From Lentinus brumalis (lineage: Eukaryota > Basidiomycota > Agaricomycetes > Polyporales > Polyporaceae): a stretch of 64,000 nt of DNA. The notes below the pieces were generated by a model. It saw nothing but the letters and a program-made list of their open reading frames with translations, ran no database searches and was not told the origin of the DNA. Numbering within the stretch: the first letter of the stretch is position 1; each line of letters starts with the position of its first letter. Location of the stretch: positions 558,001-622,000 of the forward strand of contig MARA01000009.1 of NCBI GenBank assembly GCA_001792895.1, in the 5' to 3' direction. Both the position numbers and the translations under genes were made by a program. Positions 23,058-32,555 of the stretch are shown piece by piece.

Positions 23058-24444
23058 TCACACCTTCCCGAAGTCTGCCAAGGGGTAGTCGATATAACCA
23101 TGCGGATCTTCGGGTGTGTCGAAAGTGTCTGGATCCCACTCCGCTAACGGTATGTCGTCACGCAGACGCAACGGCAGGTCGGGCTGCATATGCACGCATC
23201 CAAGGGATTGTCAGCAGAGTGAGCGAAAGCACAGCCAGGAGCATACATTGCTGATGAACGGCCTACCAAAGGCGATCAGCTGCCCGGTATCCTCTGCGAC
23301 CTCGATTGCCTTCTCCCGGGTATATCTTCCTGCACTGATGAGCGGCCTAGGGCACCAGAGGTCACGAACGAATGCATTTGACTGTGTACACGGATCAGCT
23401 CATGGCGTTGAAAGTGGCCAAGAGGACATACGTCTCCTCGCCTAGAAGACCCCTCCACAACGTGAAGATAAGCCATATTCGGATGATTGGCAGCGAATTG
23501 AGAGACCAAGTAGGTGAATGTCGGGACAGGGTCGTCCATCCGCATGTCTACGCACGTACGACGCGTCGCCACGGTATCCCAATACACGGGTGCAGACTAA
23601 GACATACCTTGCTGAACATTCCATGGGCTGATCCGGAATGCAGTCCTGAGTTCCCCGATCGCCTGACATACGGCGTCGACGACTTGCAGCGCAAATCTCG
23701 ACCGGTTCTCTATCGAAGCTCCATATTCATCCGTTCGCCTGTTGGACACGTCCTGGGTGAACTGGTCGATGAGATATCCATATGCGCCGTGGATCTCGAC
23801 GCCGTCGAAGTCCGCGAGCTTTACAGCATTCTGCGCGGCTTCAGCAAACGCGGCAACATAGTCTTGTATCTCTGCATCATCCCATGAGCACGGACGCGCT
23901 GCGTGAGCGGACTAGCGCAGTACCGGGTTTCGTCAGAGACCTCGGCTTCTCTTCTCTGCCGGCCATCGGGATGTCCGACGCGGAGACGTACTGATAGTCA
24001 GGGTAACGCTTGCGCAAGTACTCGAGTTCGGCGGCGCGCCCACAGGCCCACAGCTGCATGAAGATGTATGAACCTCTCTCATGCACTGCGTCCGCTACCT
24101 ACATCACAACAGGTGGTGTCAGTATCCAGCTTCAGAATGGTGGACAATCGTTGGACTCATACCCGCTTCCACGCAGCGATCTGCTCACTTGTGTACACAC
24201 CGGGCGCATGCGGCGACACGCCTTCTGCAGGACGCGATACATAGCTTGGCTCTGTGATAAGCAATGTTCCTGGCATGGACGCGCGTTGCCTGTAGTATTC
24301 TACCGCAAGGTCGCTGTGTATACCATGGTTATTTGCACGGCATCGCGTCATGGGCGCAAGGACCACCCGATGGGTGAGTTCAATGTCTCCAACCCTGATC
24401 GTTTGGAACAGTCCAGGACGATCCGAGTCCTTGAATTGCTGCAT
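23058..24444 (-). CDS. Old Yellow Enzyme family NADH:flavin oxidoreductase
   Basis: Minus-strand gene, ATG 24444-24442 (MQQFKDSDRPGLFQTIRVGD), stop 23058-23060. FMN-barrel signatures appear in order: THRVVLAPMTRCRANNHG, then YIFMQLWACGRAAELEYL (the Gln and Trp of the OYE family), and EIQDYVAAFAEAAQNAVKLA after an intron. Next come DGVEIHGAYGYLIDQF, NRRTDEYGASIENRSRF, IAFGRPFISN, and the C-terminal PEDPHGYIDYPLADF. The enzyme should reduce activated C=C bonds of enones using NAD(P)H. In OYE1 the substrate-anchoring pair is His191/Asn194. Here His is kept but the Asn position is Tyr, while the catalytic Tyr two residues further on is present. At least four introns, all near 50-60 nt. Confidence 0.92.
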
Positions 24445-25062
24445 GTCGACTGAAAGTCTATGAGGATAGCAAGACGGTTGGACTTCAAGCCTCAAGGCAA
24501 CGTGCGAGCGGACAGAGGCCGGTCCGTCATTTTGTGGTGGCATGGTCACTGCAGCGGATTGGTACTGGCCGCGAAACACTGAAAGGCGCTTATGCTTCTT
24601 AGCTGTCGCGTCTCGAGAGTCGAGACCAATTGGCTTGCAGGTTCTTGGAGGTACATCCAACCTCGTCCACCACACACACTTCTTCCGTTGTCGCTTGAAG
24701 CTGGATCCCTTGTGTAGATTGTCGGTGGTAAGTTTACTCAGCGATACAAATGTTCGTACATCTATACAAGGACGCCCAATAGCAGCTCGATGTCAGACAT
24801 GTAAGTAGTACGATGTCAGACATGTAGTAAAACCATGAGACAACGGAACTATCTCATGGCTGAATTCATGCCTTCTTCAAAAAGCTAGCTTGATCTTCCC
24901 CGCATTAGTAACTCCAATCATCCATAAGAGGGACGCGGAGCAGTTGTCGGGGTGCCACGAACCTCCCACGAACGCCACAGTGTAAACAGTAATGCTACTG
25001 CAACATAACGAGCAACCCGAACGTTATGCTACAGCACAGACATCACCAGCCCTGATCAGATG
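24445..25062. other. Intergenic region, no gene seen
   Basis: Promoter side of the Old Yellow Enzyme and 3' flank of the deaminase gene. A short direct repeat (GATGTCAGACATG) occurs near 24790 and 24811. No coding frame is supported. Confidence 0.4.
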
Positions 25063-26051
25063 TCAGCACATGGCGGCTCTGCAAGTAGTCAGGAGACGTA
25101 CCAGTCCGGCGAAGAGCCGTATGTCGGCGTGAGTCTCATACTGTCCGCTCTGAGCATCGTTGACCTTCACGACTAGGAATCTTCCTTCGTCTGCGTCCCA
25201 GTGGAAGATCCGCTTGACCCCTGCCCACCGACACCACTCGAGACACCTCCAGCACGGCTTGGCGCTGCCCATGCCGTTCTTGGTGAACCGCGCGACGTAT
25301 AGATCAGCGCCGTTCGCGCGAGGGTCCCGGCGACGTGCGTCCCACCCCCGGTCCCCATCCTTCAGACGGGTTGCGGTATTCATGTTCGTGTTGCACGACG
25401 TGTCGCAATCTGACGCAGGGCCAAAGGGATGCAAGCGGCCGTGTGATGCAGAGGGACGACTCTCGCCACCGTTGCTCTCCTCGTCGCTGTAGCTGCTGCC
25501 TCCCGAGCATGCGGATGGCGACTGGCTTCGACTCGAGCTGCGCCGACGGCGCCTGCTCTTGCCTTTCGGCCGCTTATAGCTGCCTGACGAGGGTGGCGGA
25601 CTTATTGCCGAGCTCGTGCCCGAAGGCGGTGGCGGCGTCGCTGGGCCCCGAGAGGTGTCCCTCAGGGCCCGCTGCCCCTTTTGGCCCTTTTGTTGTATGT
25701 GGTTTTGGAGGTGAGGCCGGTGAAACCCGACGCTCCATGCCTTGAACCTGCGTCTTGAACGAAGGAGACATGCCAGTCAAACTGAAGATGGCGTGCATCT
25801 CCGCGTGCATGGAGACCGGCTTCACATCGTCCTCAGCACGAGGCGAGTGATAGGCACAAGATAGGATGGAACCGTACCTTGCGATGGCCATGAGTCCTCA
25901 CCTCCGCGCCGTCGTAGTGCGGCCGGTGATGGTTGTAGCCAGACGATATGACCTTGCCTCCCTTGACCATGACCGCGCCCAAGGTAAAGCACATCGAACT
26001 CTTCGACGCCGCCTCGGCACACTGAGAGAGATAATACTGGGTCTTGTTCAT
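25063..26051 (-). CDS. Cytidine/deoxycytidylate deaminase-like protein with a long low-complexity insert
   Basis: It starts MNKTQYYLSQCAEAASKSSM at 26051-26049 on the minus strand. The deaminase fold is visible as FTLGAVMVKGGKVISSGYNH. After an intron comes the zinc motif VSMHAEMHAIFSL (His and catalytic Glu) near 25800. The second zinc motif, PCWRCLEWC, is near 25243-25257. Between them lie about 180 codons of Pro/Ser/Gly-rich and then RRRRRSSSRSQSPSA-type sequence, far longer than the usual gap of a few dozen residues. Within the insert the frame shifts by one at a CCC run near 25590. The final codons follow DIRLFAGL and end at 25063. It should deaminate a cytosine base, nucleoside or nucleotide; the substrate is unclear. 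It shares a divergent promoter with EF1-beta. Confidence 0.75.
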
Positions 26052-26376
26052 GGTGTATGAAATGACTCGAACAGGAGGATACTGTTTACAATGCGCACAA
26101 CAAACGTTAGCACAAACATGGAGGTCCAGCTGTGGTACACTCGCCTGTAAGTAGGGGATAGCTAATCGTGACGGACGACGAGCAGGATGGTAGATTCGTT
26201 CAGGAGAAGTACCTGCAAAGAGGGTAACAAGCGATGACGGCATAAAATAGAGTCCCTCACGAGCCTGCCCTGAAGTCAGTCACGGGACCCCACAAAATTC
26301 GCGTCTTAATGCGCGCTTCGTTTCTGCAGGACTGCCATCGATCTCTCTTCCTCCCACCAAATTTCTTCTATCAGCC
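26052..26376. promoter_or_regulatory. Divergent promoter between the deaminase gene and EF1-beta
   Basis: 325 bases separate the two start codons, so both promoters must lie here. The EF1-beta side is pyrimidine-rich just before the ATG (CTCTCTTCCTCCC), typical of highly expressed translation genes. No TATA box was seen. Confidence 0.6.
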
Positions 26377-27430
26377 ATGTCTGCCGACCTCACCAAGCTC
26401 GAGTCCCACCTCAAGACCCGCTCTTACGTTGAGGGGTGAGTACTGTTTGCTTTCGTAGTTAAAACCGCGTCCGCGGACGTTGGACATGATGAACACAACG
26501 CTATGGTCCGTGTTTCCAAGAAGCGACTAGACACCGCTGCTCAAATATGCCGACAACTATCTACCTAGCCTTCTGATCTTCTACTTTATCCTGTCCTCTT
26601 CAGAACGTTCATTCTGACAATGTGTCGCGCAGGTACACTCCCTCGCAGGCTGATGTTGTTGTCTTCAAGGCCATCTCTTCTGCCCCCGACGCGACTGCTC
26701 ACCCCGCTGTTGCCCGCTGGTACTCCCACATCAAGTCCTACGAGCCCGAGTTTGGATCTCTCTCTGGCTCCAGCCAGGCTGGCGAGGCCTTCCTCGGCGG
26801 GTCCTCCGCTGCGGCTGCCCCCGCTGAGGCCGAGGACGACGACGAAGTCGACCTCTTCGGCTCCGATGATGAGGAGGATGCTGAGGCTGAGCGTGTAAAG
26901 GCTGAGCGTGTCGCTGCCTATAACGCGAAGAAGGCCAACAAGCCCAAGACCGTCGCCAAGGTTCGTCTATCTCCCTCATCCTCGTTGTACTTGTACCATA
27001 TACTTCCTCCATGTACCTATGCATCGTCGGAATATCATGTTGACTCCTTGCACGTAGTCTGTCGTCACCTTCGAGGTCAAGCCCTGGGATGATGAGACCG
27101 ACATGGTCAAGCTGGAGGAGGCTGTCCGTTCCATTGAGTGGCCGGGCCTCGTCTGGGGTCAGAGCAAGCTTGTTCCTATCGGTTACGGTATCAGGAAGCT
27201 CCAGATCACCCTCGTCGTCGGTACGTAGCATTGGTGATATTCAAAGCTGCCGCCGCTCACTGTGTTGTTCTTTCAGAGGACGACCTGGTCTCTCTGGACG
27301 AACTTCAGGAGAAGGTCGCCGAGTTCGAGGACTACGTCCAGAGCTCCGACGTTGTCGCCATGCAGAGTGAGTTGCCCCTTCTTTTCGTGGGTCATAGTAA
27401 AGTGTTGACACATATCTTGCAGAGCTCTGA
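26377..27430 (+). CDS. EFB1: Translation elongation factor 1-beta (eEF1B guanine-nucleotide exchange subunit)
   Basis: It starts [20 protein letters not shown] at 26377. Intron 1 (26436-26632) leads to [18 protein letters not shown], the N-terminal GST-like helical part. The acidic linker [19 protein letters not shown] is the typical phosphorylated hinge. The C-terminal exchange domain reads [40 protein letters not shown] and [19 protein letters not shown]. The last intron leaves a final exon that encodes only the end of QKL and the stop at 27428-27430. Length and domains match the family. It recharges eEF1A with GTP on the ribosome cycle. Intron 1 is longer than the others and carries a C/D box snoRNA. 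Confidence 0.96.
26486..26576 (+). ncRNA. snR18: C/D box snoRNA, snR18/U18-like, in EF1-beta intron 1
   Basis: C box ATGATGA at 26486-26492 fits RUGAUGA exactly, and a D box CTGA lies at 26573-26576. Between them TGGTCCGTGTTTC (26504-26516) is complementary to the conserved large-subunit rRNA segment GAAACACGGACCA. If the D' box starts directly after it (CAAG), the fourth and fifth bases upstream pair with the adjacent A and C. In yeast those are the two nucleotides methylated by snR18 (25S A649/C650, from memory). In yeast snR18 is also encoded in the EFB1 intron, so guide and host gene agree. The 3' end is uncertain; another CTGA at 26614-26617 is possible. A terminal stem is not obvious. 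Confidence 0.85.
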
Positions 27431-27887
27431 GTGCTTCGTCTCGTGTATAATCTATTTGGGTGTTCGGTAGGATGTATCGCTCTGGTGTACGGAAGTCAAG
27501 AGAAGCACATCGACATGTTGTAACGGTCTACTAGAAATTCATTGTAGCGTCCACATATCCTCTCCCGAATCGCAGTATGCGTAGAACTTTCAAGTGTCCA
27601 AAGTGTCCTATCTCAGTGACGCACGGGTATGTGCCAATGCTTCGCAGGCTTCATGCATGTGACGATGACGTTCTCAATATCCATTCTCCGTAGCTTTGTC
27701 AGGGTACTTGCGATTCGTCGAGCCATTGCACTCATGACCTCGTTCCCGCACTTCTCTTGCCAATTGCGAAAGCCGTGCGCAGCCCGCGACCTGCCCTCTC
27801 GCGCGTCTCACGTTCTCAAGATCAGATATAAAGAGTTTGGTTCAAGGCCACGTCTACGGCACAGAGCTCTTTCACCCGAAGCACACG
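27431..27887. other. Intergenic region upstream of the HD-domain gene
   Basis: 3' flank of EF1-beta followed by the promoter of the next gene. No coding frame is supported. Confidence 0.4.
27827..27833 (+). promoter_or_regulatory. TATA box of the HD-domain gene
   Basis: TATAAAG, about 60 bases before the start codon at 27888. Confidence 0.55.
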
Positions 27888-28901
27888 ATGTCTCAAGAGT
27901 GGAAACTGTATGGATTCACACCCGTCCCGCGCGACCCCGAGGTGCTCTTCAAAGACCATCCGACTGCCTCCGGCCCGAACCCGAAGCAGGATATTTTGGT
28001 CGCAGACGACTTCCCCCTGCCTGACACTCCCCTGGTGAAGGAAGTGCGCGCGTTCGCGCAGGTGCGTCGACAAGGCACGCGCCCCACACGCGCGATCGCA
28101 CTCACGCCCCCACAGAAAGAGCTCGACGAGCAGACGTTCAACCACAGCAACCGGGTCTTCGTGTACGGCTCTGCGCTCGCGAAGACGCACTTCCCCGAGT
28201 GGAAGTACACGGAGACGCCGACTGCAGTGGAGACGTACGCGCTCTCGTGCCTGCTGCACGACATCGGGACGGCGGAGAAGTTCCTGGCGACGACGCACAT
28301 GTCGTTCGAGTTCAAGGGCGCGATCGTTGCGCGGGACTTGATCCTGCAGCTTGGAGGGCCCGAGGCGGAGGCGGACAGCGTTTGCGATGCGATCATCAGA
28401 CACCAGGATATCTTCGTGAAAGGGTGCGTTCGCCAGTCCGCTGGTTGCTTCCCGCATGCTGCTGGACGCTGAGGTTATCTCTGCCAGAGGGAACATCACA
28501 GTGGTCGGGCAGATCCTTCAGCTTGCAACTATCCTTGGTGCGTTCGCCCTCAGGTGCTGCTCCATGCGTTCGGCGAGCTGATGTGTTCGGGATGCTGTGT
28601 GCAGACAACGTCGGGCTGTGCGTACCGTTCTGTCTTCTCACCACCTCCTTCAAGGACATCCCGTGGCTAATGCATCTGCAGGCGCGCGAATCTCGTCCAT
28701 CCCCGCCTGATCGAGACGACGACGGCGAAGTTTCCGCGCAAGGGCTGGTCGGAGCACTTTGCGCGTGTGATCGAGAAGGAGCTCACGCTGAAGCCGTGGT
28801 GCCACACGTCGACGTTCGAGGTGCCGAACTGGAAGGCGGGCGTGCAGAGCAACTTTGCGACGGACGTGCGGGGGAACGAGGTTATGAGGCCGTATGACTG
28901 A
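27888..28901 (+). CDS. HD-domain protein, cyanamide hydratase (Ddi2/3)-like
   Basis: It starts MSQEWKLYGFTPVPRDPEVL and ends GNEVMRPYD, stop 28899-28901. The HD-type metal ligands are visible: His in FNHSNRVFVYG (about codon 70 after intron 1), the His-Asp pair in LSCLLHDIGTAEKF, and His in DAIIRHQDIF. After two more introns come DNVGLRANLVHPRLIETTTA and KGWSEHFARVIEKELTLKPW, typical of the cyanamide hydratase-like fungal proteins. In yeast the relatives Ddi2/Ddi3 hydrate cyanamide to urea; whether this one does is an inference. Splice joins keep the frame, for instance across the GTGCGT...CTGCAG intron that splits the Leu codon after DNVG. Confidence 0.87.
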
Positions 28902-30265
28902 TGTCTCTGTGTCCAGGTGCGGATTCGGGGTTGGGGGCACATGGTTTTGCGCTTGTCGTGACCGTAAAGTGGCCCGAGCCTTGTGTTATGCACTCGAGTA
29001 AATGCACAAGCTCTCACGATGCATTCTCCGTTGAGACTATAACCTTGCTTCTACGCACAACACATCTCTCCATCCGCGGGCGTCGCCAACTGAATCCCTT
29101 GTACTGCTGCAGCGCAGCTTACAGAGGAGTCGGCAGTGGTGGTGTGTCCTTGCCTTCCCGCGGCGGCTTTGAGAGCCATGACCTGATGAAACCTCAGACC
29201 GAGCTCTCGAGGACGGCTCCGGCTGAGCTCGAGCTGCGAGCCTGGCGCTGCACAGTGGATGGTGACCCTCGGCCCCGATGTTTGCTCTGTCTCGAGGTTC
29301 CTAATGACGCTCAAGACAAGTGCGGAGGATGGGAAGGTGAGTAAATCAGCTTTGGTCGGTTGCAGTTGGTCTGCAATATCGTTGAATACCTCAGATGCAC
29401 CTCCGTCTCGCCGCCAGTGGAATGCTTCCGATTACCACTCATGGGACCACCAGCCTTGCGCCAGCTTGACTGTCTGCGGGAGACGAAGAATTGTACGGTA
29501 TGTATGCAGGACTCAGTCCATGTGATGAATACTTACACGAGGCTCTCCCGCAGGACAGGTTCGGCACCAGTACCTGGATCGGCATTGACAGTCGCGTCTA
29601 CAATCAGAATAAAAGAGCGACAGCGGCGGCAGACCACCCCCCAGTGGTATGCCGCCGACAATTCCTGTTTGAACCTCCGGGCAACGCGTAATCTACCCAG
29701 TCATGGTCCTATTGCTACCTCTCTGATGCCGCGCAAATGTGCCTCCGAAAATCACGTTCTCAAAAGCGAGGTTTATGCCTAGGCTTGCTTGCCAGCCTGT
29801 AGCTCCTCGTCCCTCAGAGTACAGTAAATGCCGCGCCGTGCCGCACTCCCCTCTAGTCAATGTAAGTACCATGTATTCAGGATGTCTCGGGCCGCTTCGA
29901 GTCGTACCAGTGGCTTGAGCAAGTCCAGGAATCCGAGAGTCTTGTACCTTCGAAACGGCTCAACGAATTACTGCATAGTACCTCACAGTGAATCGTATAC
30001 TTACACCACCTTGGCCGGCAGGCAATTGTGTCTGTGGCGGTCTAGACCGTTGACAAGCGGGCGGCTGGCAAGTTCCATCACGGTCGATCTTGACCGAGGG
30101 CGCCAAGCCAGACATTTGTTTGCACATGTTGTCCTGGCGACGCTGAACAAGTTCCCCACTGCCCGAACTTGGACCTGGCCCGCTCATCCCCTTCTTCTCT
30201 CCCGCCGTCGTCGTCGTCGACTTTAAAGAACTCGTCCGCTCTTTGCACGCCCCACTCTCTTCGCC
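28902..30265. other. Long intergenic stretch with possible gene remnant
   Basis: No recognised gene. Plus-strand splice-like signals (GTGAGT at about 29340, CTCAG near 29395, GTATGT near 29499, CCGCAG near 29554) connect short frames around 29280-29780. None of the joined products resembles a known family, so this may be an unknown small gene or a remnant. The promoter of the next gene is near 30200-30260. Confidence 0.35.
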
Positions 30266-31675
30266 ATGAAGACTATCGCAGCAGCCACGCTCTTCGCATC
30301 CGTCGCGATGGCCCAGTCGGTGAGTCGTGTTTTGTGTTTTGTTACGGGGTTTGGGGACAATGCAATTCGGGTGCGACGAAGAGGGTGGAACTGCAGTCGC
30401 TCCGGAGCTCAAGATGAGTTTGGTTGGGTCAAGATGGAGACTGCATTGGCGGTCTCGGTGCCCAGTCAAGTGAGCATATATGCTGTCGCCGGTTTCAGCT
30501 GTCTGCGAACACTGCCGAGCGCGACTCCTGCTCAAACAGCCGCAAGCCCAGCATGCTCTCCTTCGGGGGTTTGGCTTGGCGAGCGAAGATGCGATCTTCT
30601 CGGAGATATTCTGAATCTGCTGCCCCGCAAGTATGGGTATGTTGTGCAGGACCCGCATATATGCAGTTGTCCCACACTCGCCCACCCTGAATCATGCCTC
30701 ATCCTATCTTAATGCGGTCTGCTCATGCAGGCCGCTCACGCCTGCACTCCCAGTTTAGCCCTGTTGCTGCATGAAAGCTGACTCTCTGTCCAGGCCTCGC
30801 TCATTCCCTCCGGGATAAGCACCAGCTGCTCCACGTACCTGAACAAGCTCAACACTGATACAAGCTTCGCGAGCTGCACGTCCTCCATCATCACCGCGAC
30901 TGGCGCGTACTCGCCCAGCCTCAACTCCACCGCGTCCTCGTCCGCATCGGCCACCGGCGTCAAGTCCTCGCTTGCCGCTCTGTGCTCCGCCAGCTCGTGC
31001 CCGGACACCACGATCCGCTCTGCGCTCGCAGACTTCTACCAGGCTTGCAATGATGAGCTCACGAGCGGGAACAAGGACGTGATCAGCACTTACGACGTTA
31101 TCTACGCCCTCATTCCCCTTAAGAACGCTGTCTGCGCCAAGGATGAGAGCGGCAACTACTGCCTTACCAAGATCGCGGACACCACTTCCCAGTCGACGAG
31201 CGTCCTTTCGACTGTCGCGAAGTACATCTCCATCCCCCTCTCCGCTGCGTCGTCCGCACTTTCTCGCCGTGCGGACGCACAGGCGGTTGCGGCCATCGCC
31301 CCGAACGCGACCACATTCGCGGCCTACAACATCCCCTTCCTCATGCTCAAGCCCGACCTCTCCTCCGACAAGCTTTGCCAAGAGTGCACGCGTGACGTGA
31401 TCACGTCCTACATCAGCTTCGAGTCGTCCACCCCGTACGCGCCCGGTCTCGCGTCCTCCGTCCTCCTGTCCGGCCAGACCGCGCTCTACCAGGCCGTCAC
31501 GAAGACCTGCGGCTCCACGTTCCTGAGCGGTGCCGTCGCTGCCGCTGCCGGCCTCTCGGGCGGTATCGTTGGCCAGGCCTCGGACAGCGGTGCCTCGCGC
31601 AGCATGCTCGCCAACACTGGCGTCGCTGGTGTCGTTGTCGGTGCCATTGCGCTGGTCTTTGGTGCCGCGCTTTAA
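30266..31675 (+). CDS. Secreted, probably GPI-anchored fungal surface protein
   Basis: Exon 1 encodes the signal peptide MKTIAAATLFASVAMAQS. A single 474-nt intron (30320-30793) follows, long for this genome. Exon 2 starts ASLIPSGISTSCSTYLNKLN and holds paired Cys residues (CTSS, LCSASSCPDTT, ACNDEL, AVCAKDESGNYC, LCQECTRD, KTCGS). It is rich in Ser, Thr and Ala. The C-terminus NTGVAGVVVGAIALVFGAAL is hydrophobic and follows small residues (SGAS), as for GPI attachment. It should sit on the plasma membrane or cell wall. I recall a similar cysteine-patterned fungal family (DUF7729) but cannot confirm it. No enzyme motif was seen. Confidence 0.85.
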
Positions 31676-32128
31676 GCGGGTGGAATCGTGTGGGTTGCAT
31701 GGGCGTAGAGGTGCTGTGGAGTATGCTTTGTAGTCACGGCGGCGTGCCGTTGCGTGTCGCTGTTCTTTGGTAGTATACCCTCGTAGTTGTGTGTTGCGCT
31801 TAATTGGGTTATCGAGTCGCCACACTTATTTCACATAAGTATACGGGCAAGCTGGCGTACATGCACACGCCCTAAGTGAGTTCTGAACGTTGAACCGTTT
31901 GATCCTGCACTCGCGTAGAAGGACGCATGATGTCATGAGACATGGCACAAACGTCGTCCGCCTTACTCGCGTACTATTCGGTTGTGGTTTGTGCAGCTGG
32001 AGCAGGTTTGGGGTGAACTTCGTGAGTTCTTCCAGAAACGGACATGTTTGACCCAATCTGGGAGTCGGTCCTCGATCCTACTTTACGCTTGGAAAGTGAC
32101 TACAGAAGAGGTGGAGCGGTCGAGTGTG
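31676..32128. other. Intergenic region, no gene seen
   Basis: 3' flank of the GPI-anchored protein gene and upstream sequence of the Cdc20-like transcript. No coding frame is supported. Confidence 0.4.
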
Positions 32129-32136
32129 TATATAAG
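32129..32136 (+). promoter_or_regulatory. TATA box upstream of the Cdc20-like gene
   Basis: TATATAAG, about 425 bases before the start codon. A GTAAGTACTTGC donor at about 32295 suggests that the 5' leader contains an intron, which would explain the distance. Confidence 0.45.
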
Positions 32137-32259
32137 GCGGGCCTCTCGAGGCCTCTTACGCCTCTAAGCTTTACCTTCCCCGCCCTTCGCCGTCTGAGTC
32201 GACTTCCACCGTCTCGCAGTTCCCTTCCCCACAACGCTCCTCGCTTGCTGGGCTGTCGC

Positions 32260-32295
32260 ATGTCGCGTTCCGTACGCCGAAGCAACTGCGTCTGA
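32260..32295 (+). promoter_or_regulatory. Short upstream ORF in the 5' leader
   Basis: ATG at 32260 opens an 11-codon frame (MSRSVRRSNCV) ending in TGA directly at a consensus 5' splice site (TCTGA/GTAAGT). If the leader is transcribed from the TATA box at 32129, this uORF could lower translation of the main frame. Confidence 0.35.
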
Positions 32296-32555
32296 GTAAG
32301 TACTTGCTTACCACCCATGAGGAGGACCCTGGACGCCTGAGGACGCCCGAGGGAGAGAAACTACTTCTAGGGTGCGAGCTGCCAATTGCGGTGCGTGAAT
32401 ATCGGTGATCGCCGTGTTACGCGATCACATGAGGCCACGCGCCAAAATGTCCAACCCAAAACAGGCTACGCATTAAAGACCACAACCAGCCCACCACCTC
32501 TGCACTTTCCCTCCTCTTTCTCTCTCTACAACCACCTCCCTACATCACACACACG

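Noticed and set aside
26614..26617. Second CTGA in the EF1-beta intron as the true D box
   Set aside because: It would make the RNA about 130 nt. The nearer CTGA gives a length closer to yeast snR18. Kept only as an alternative.
30755..31825. 356-codon antisense frame opposite the GPI-anchored protein gene
   Set aside because: Arg/Gly-rich shadow composition. The sense strand has a signal peptide, Cys pattern and GPI-like tail.
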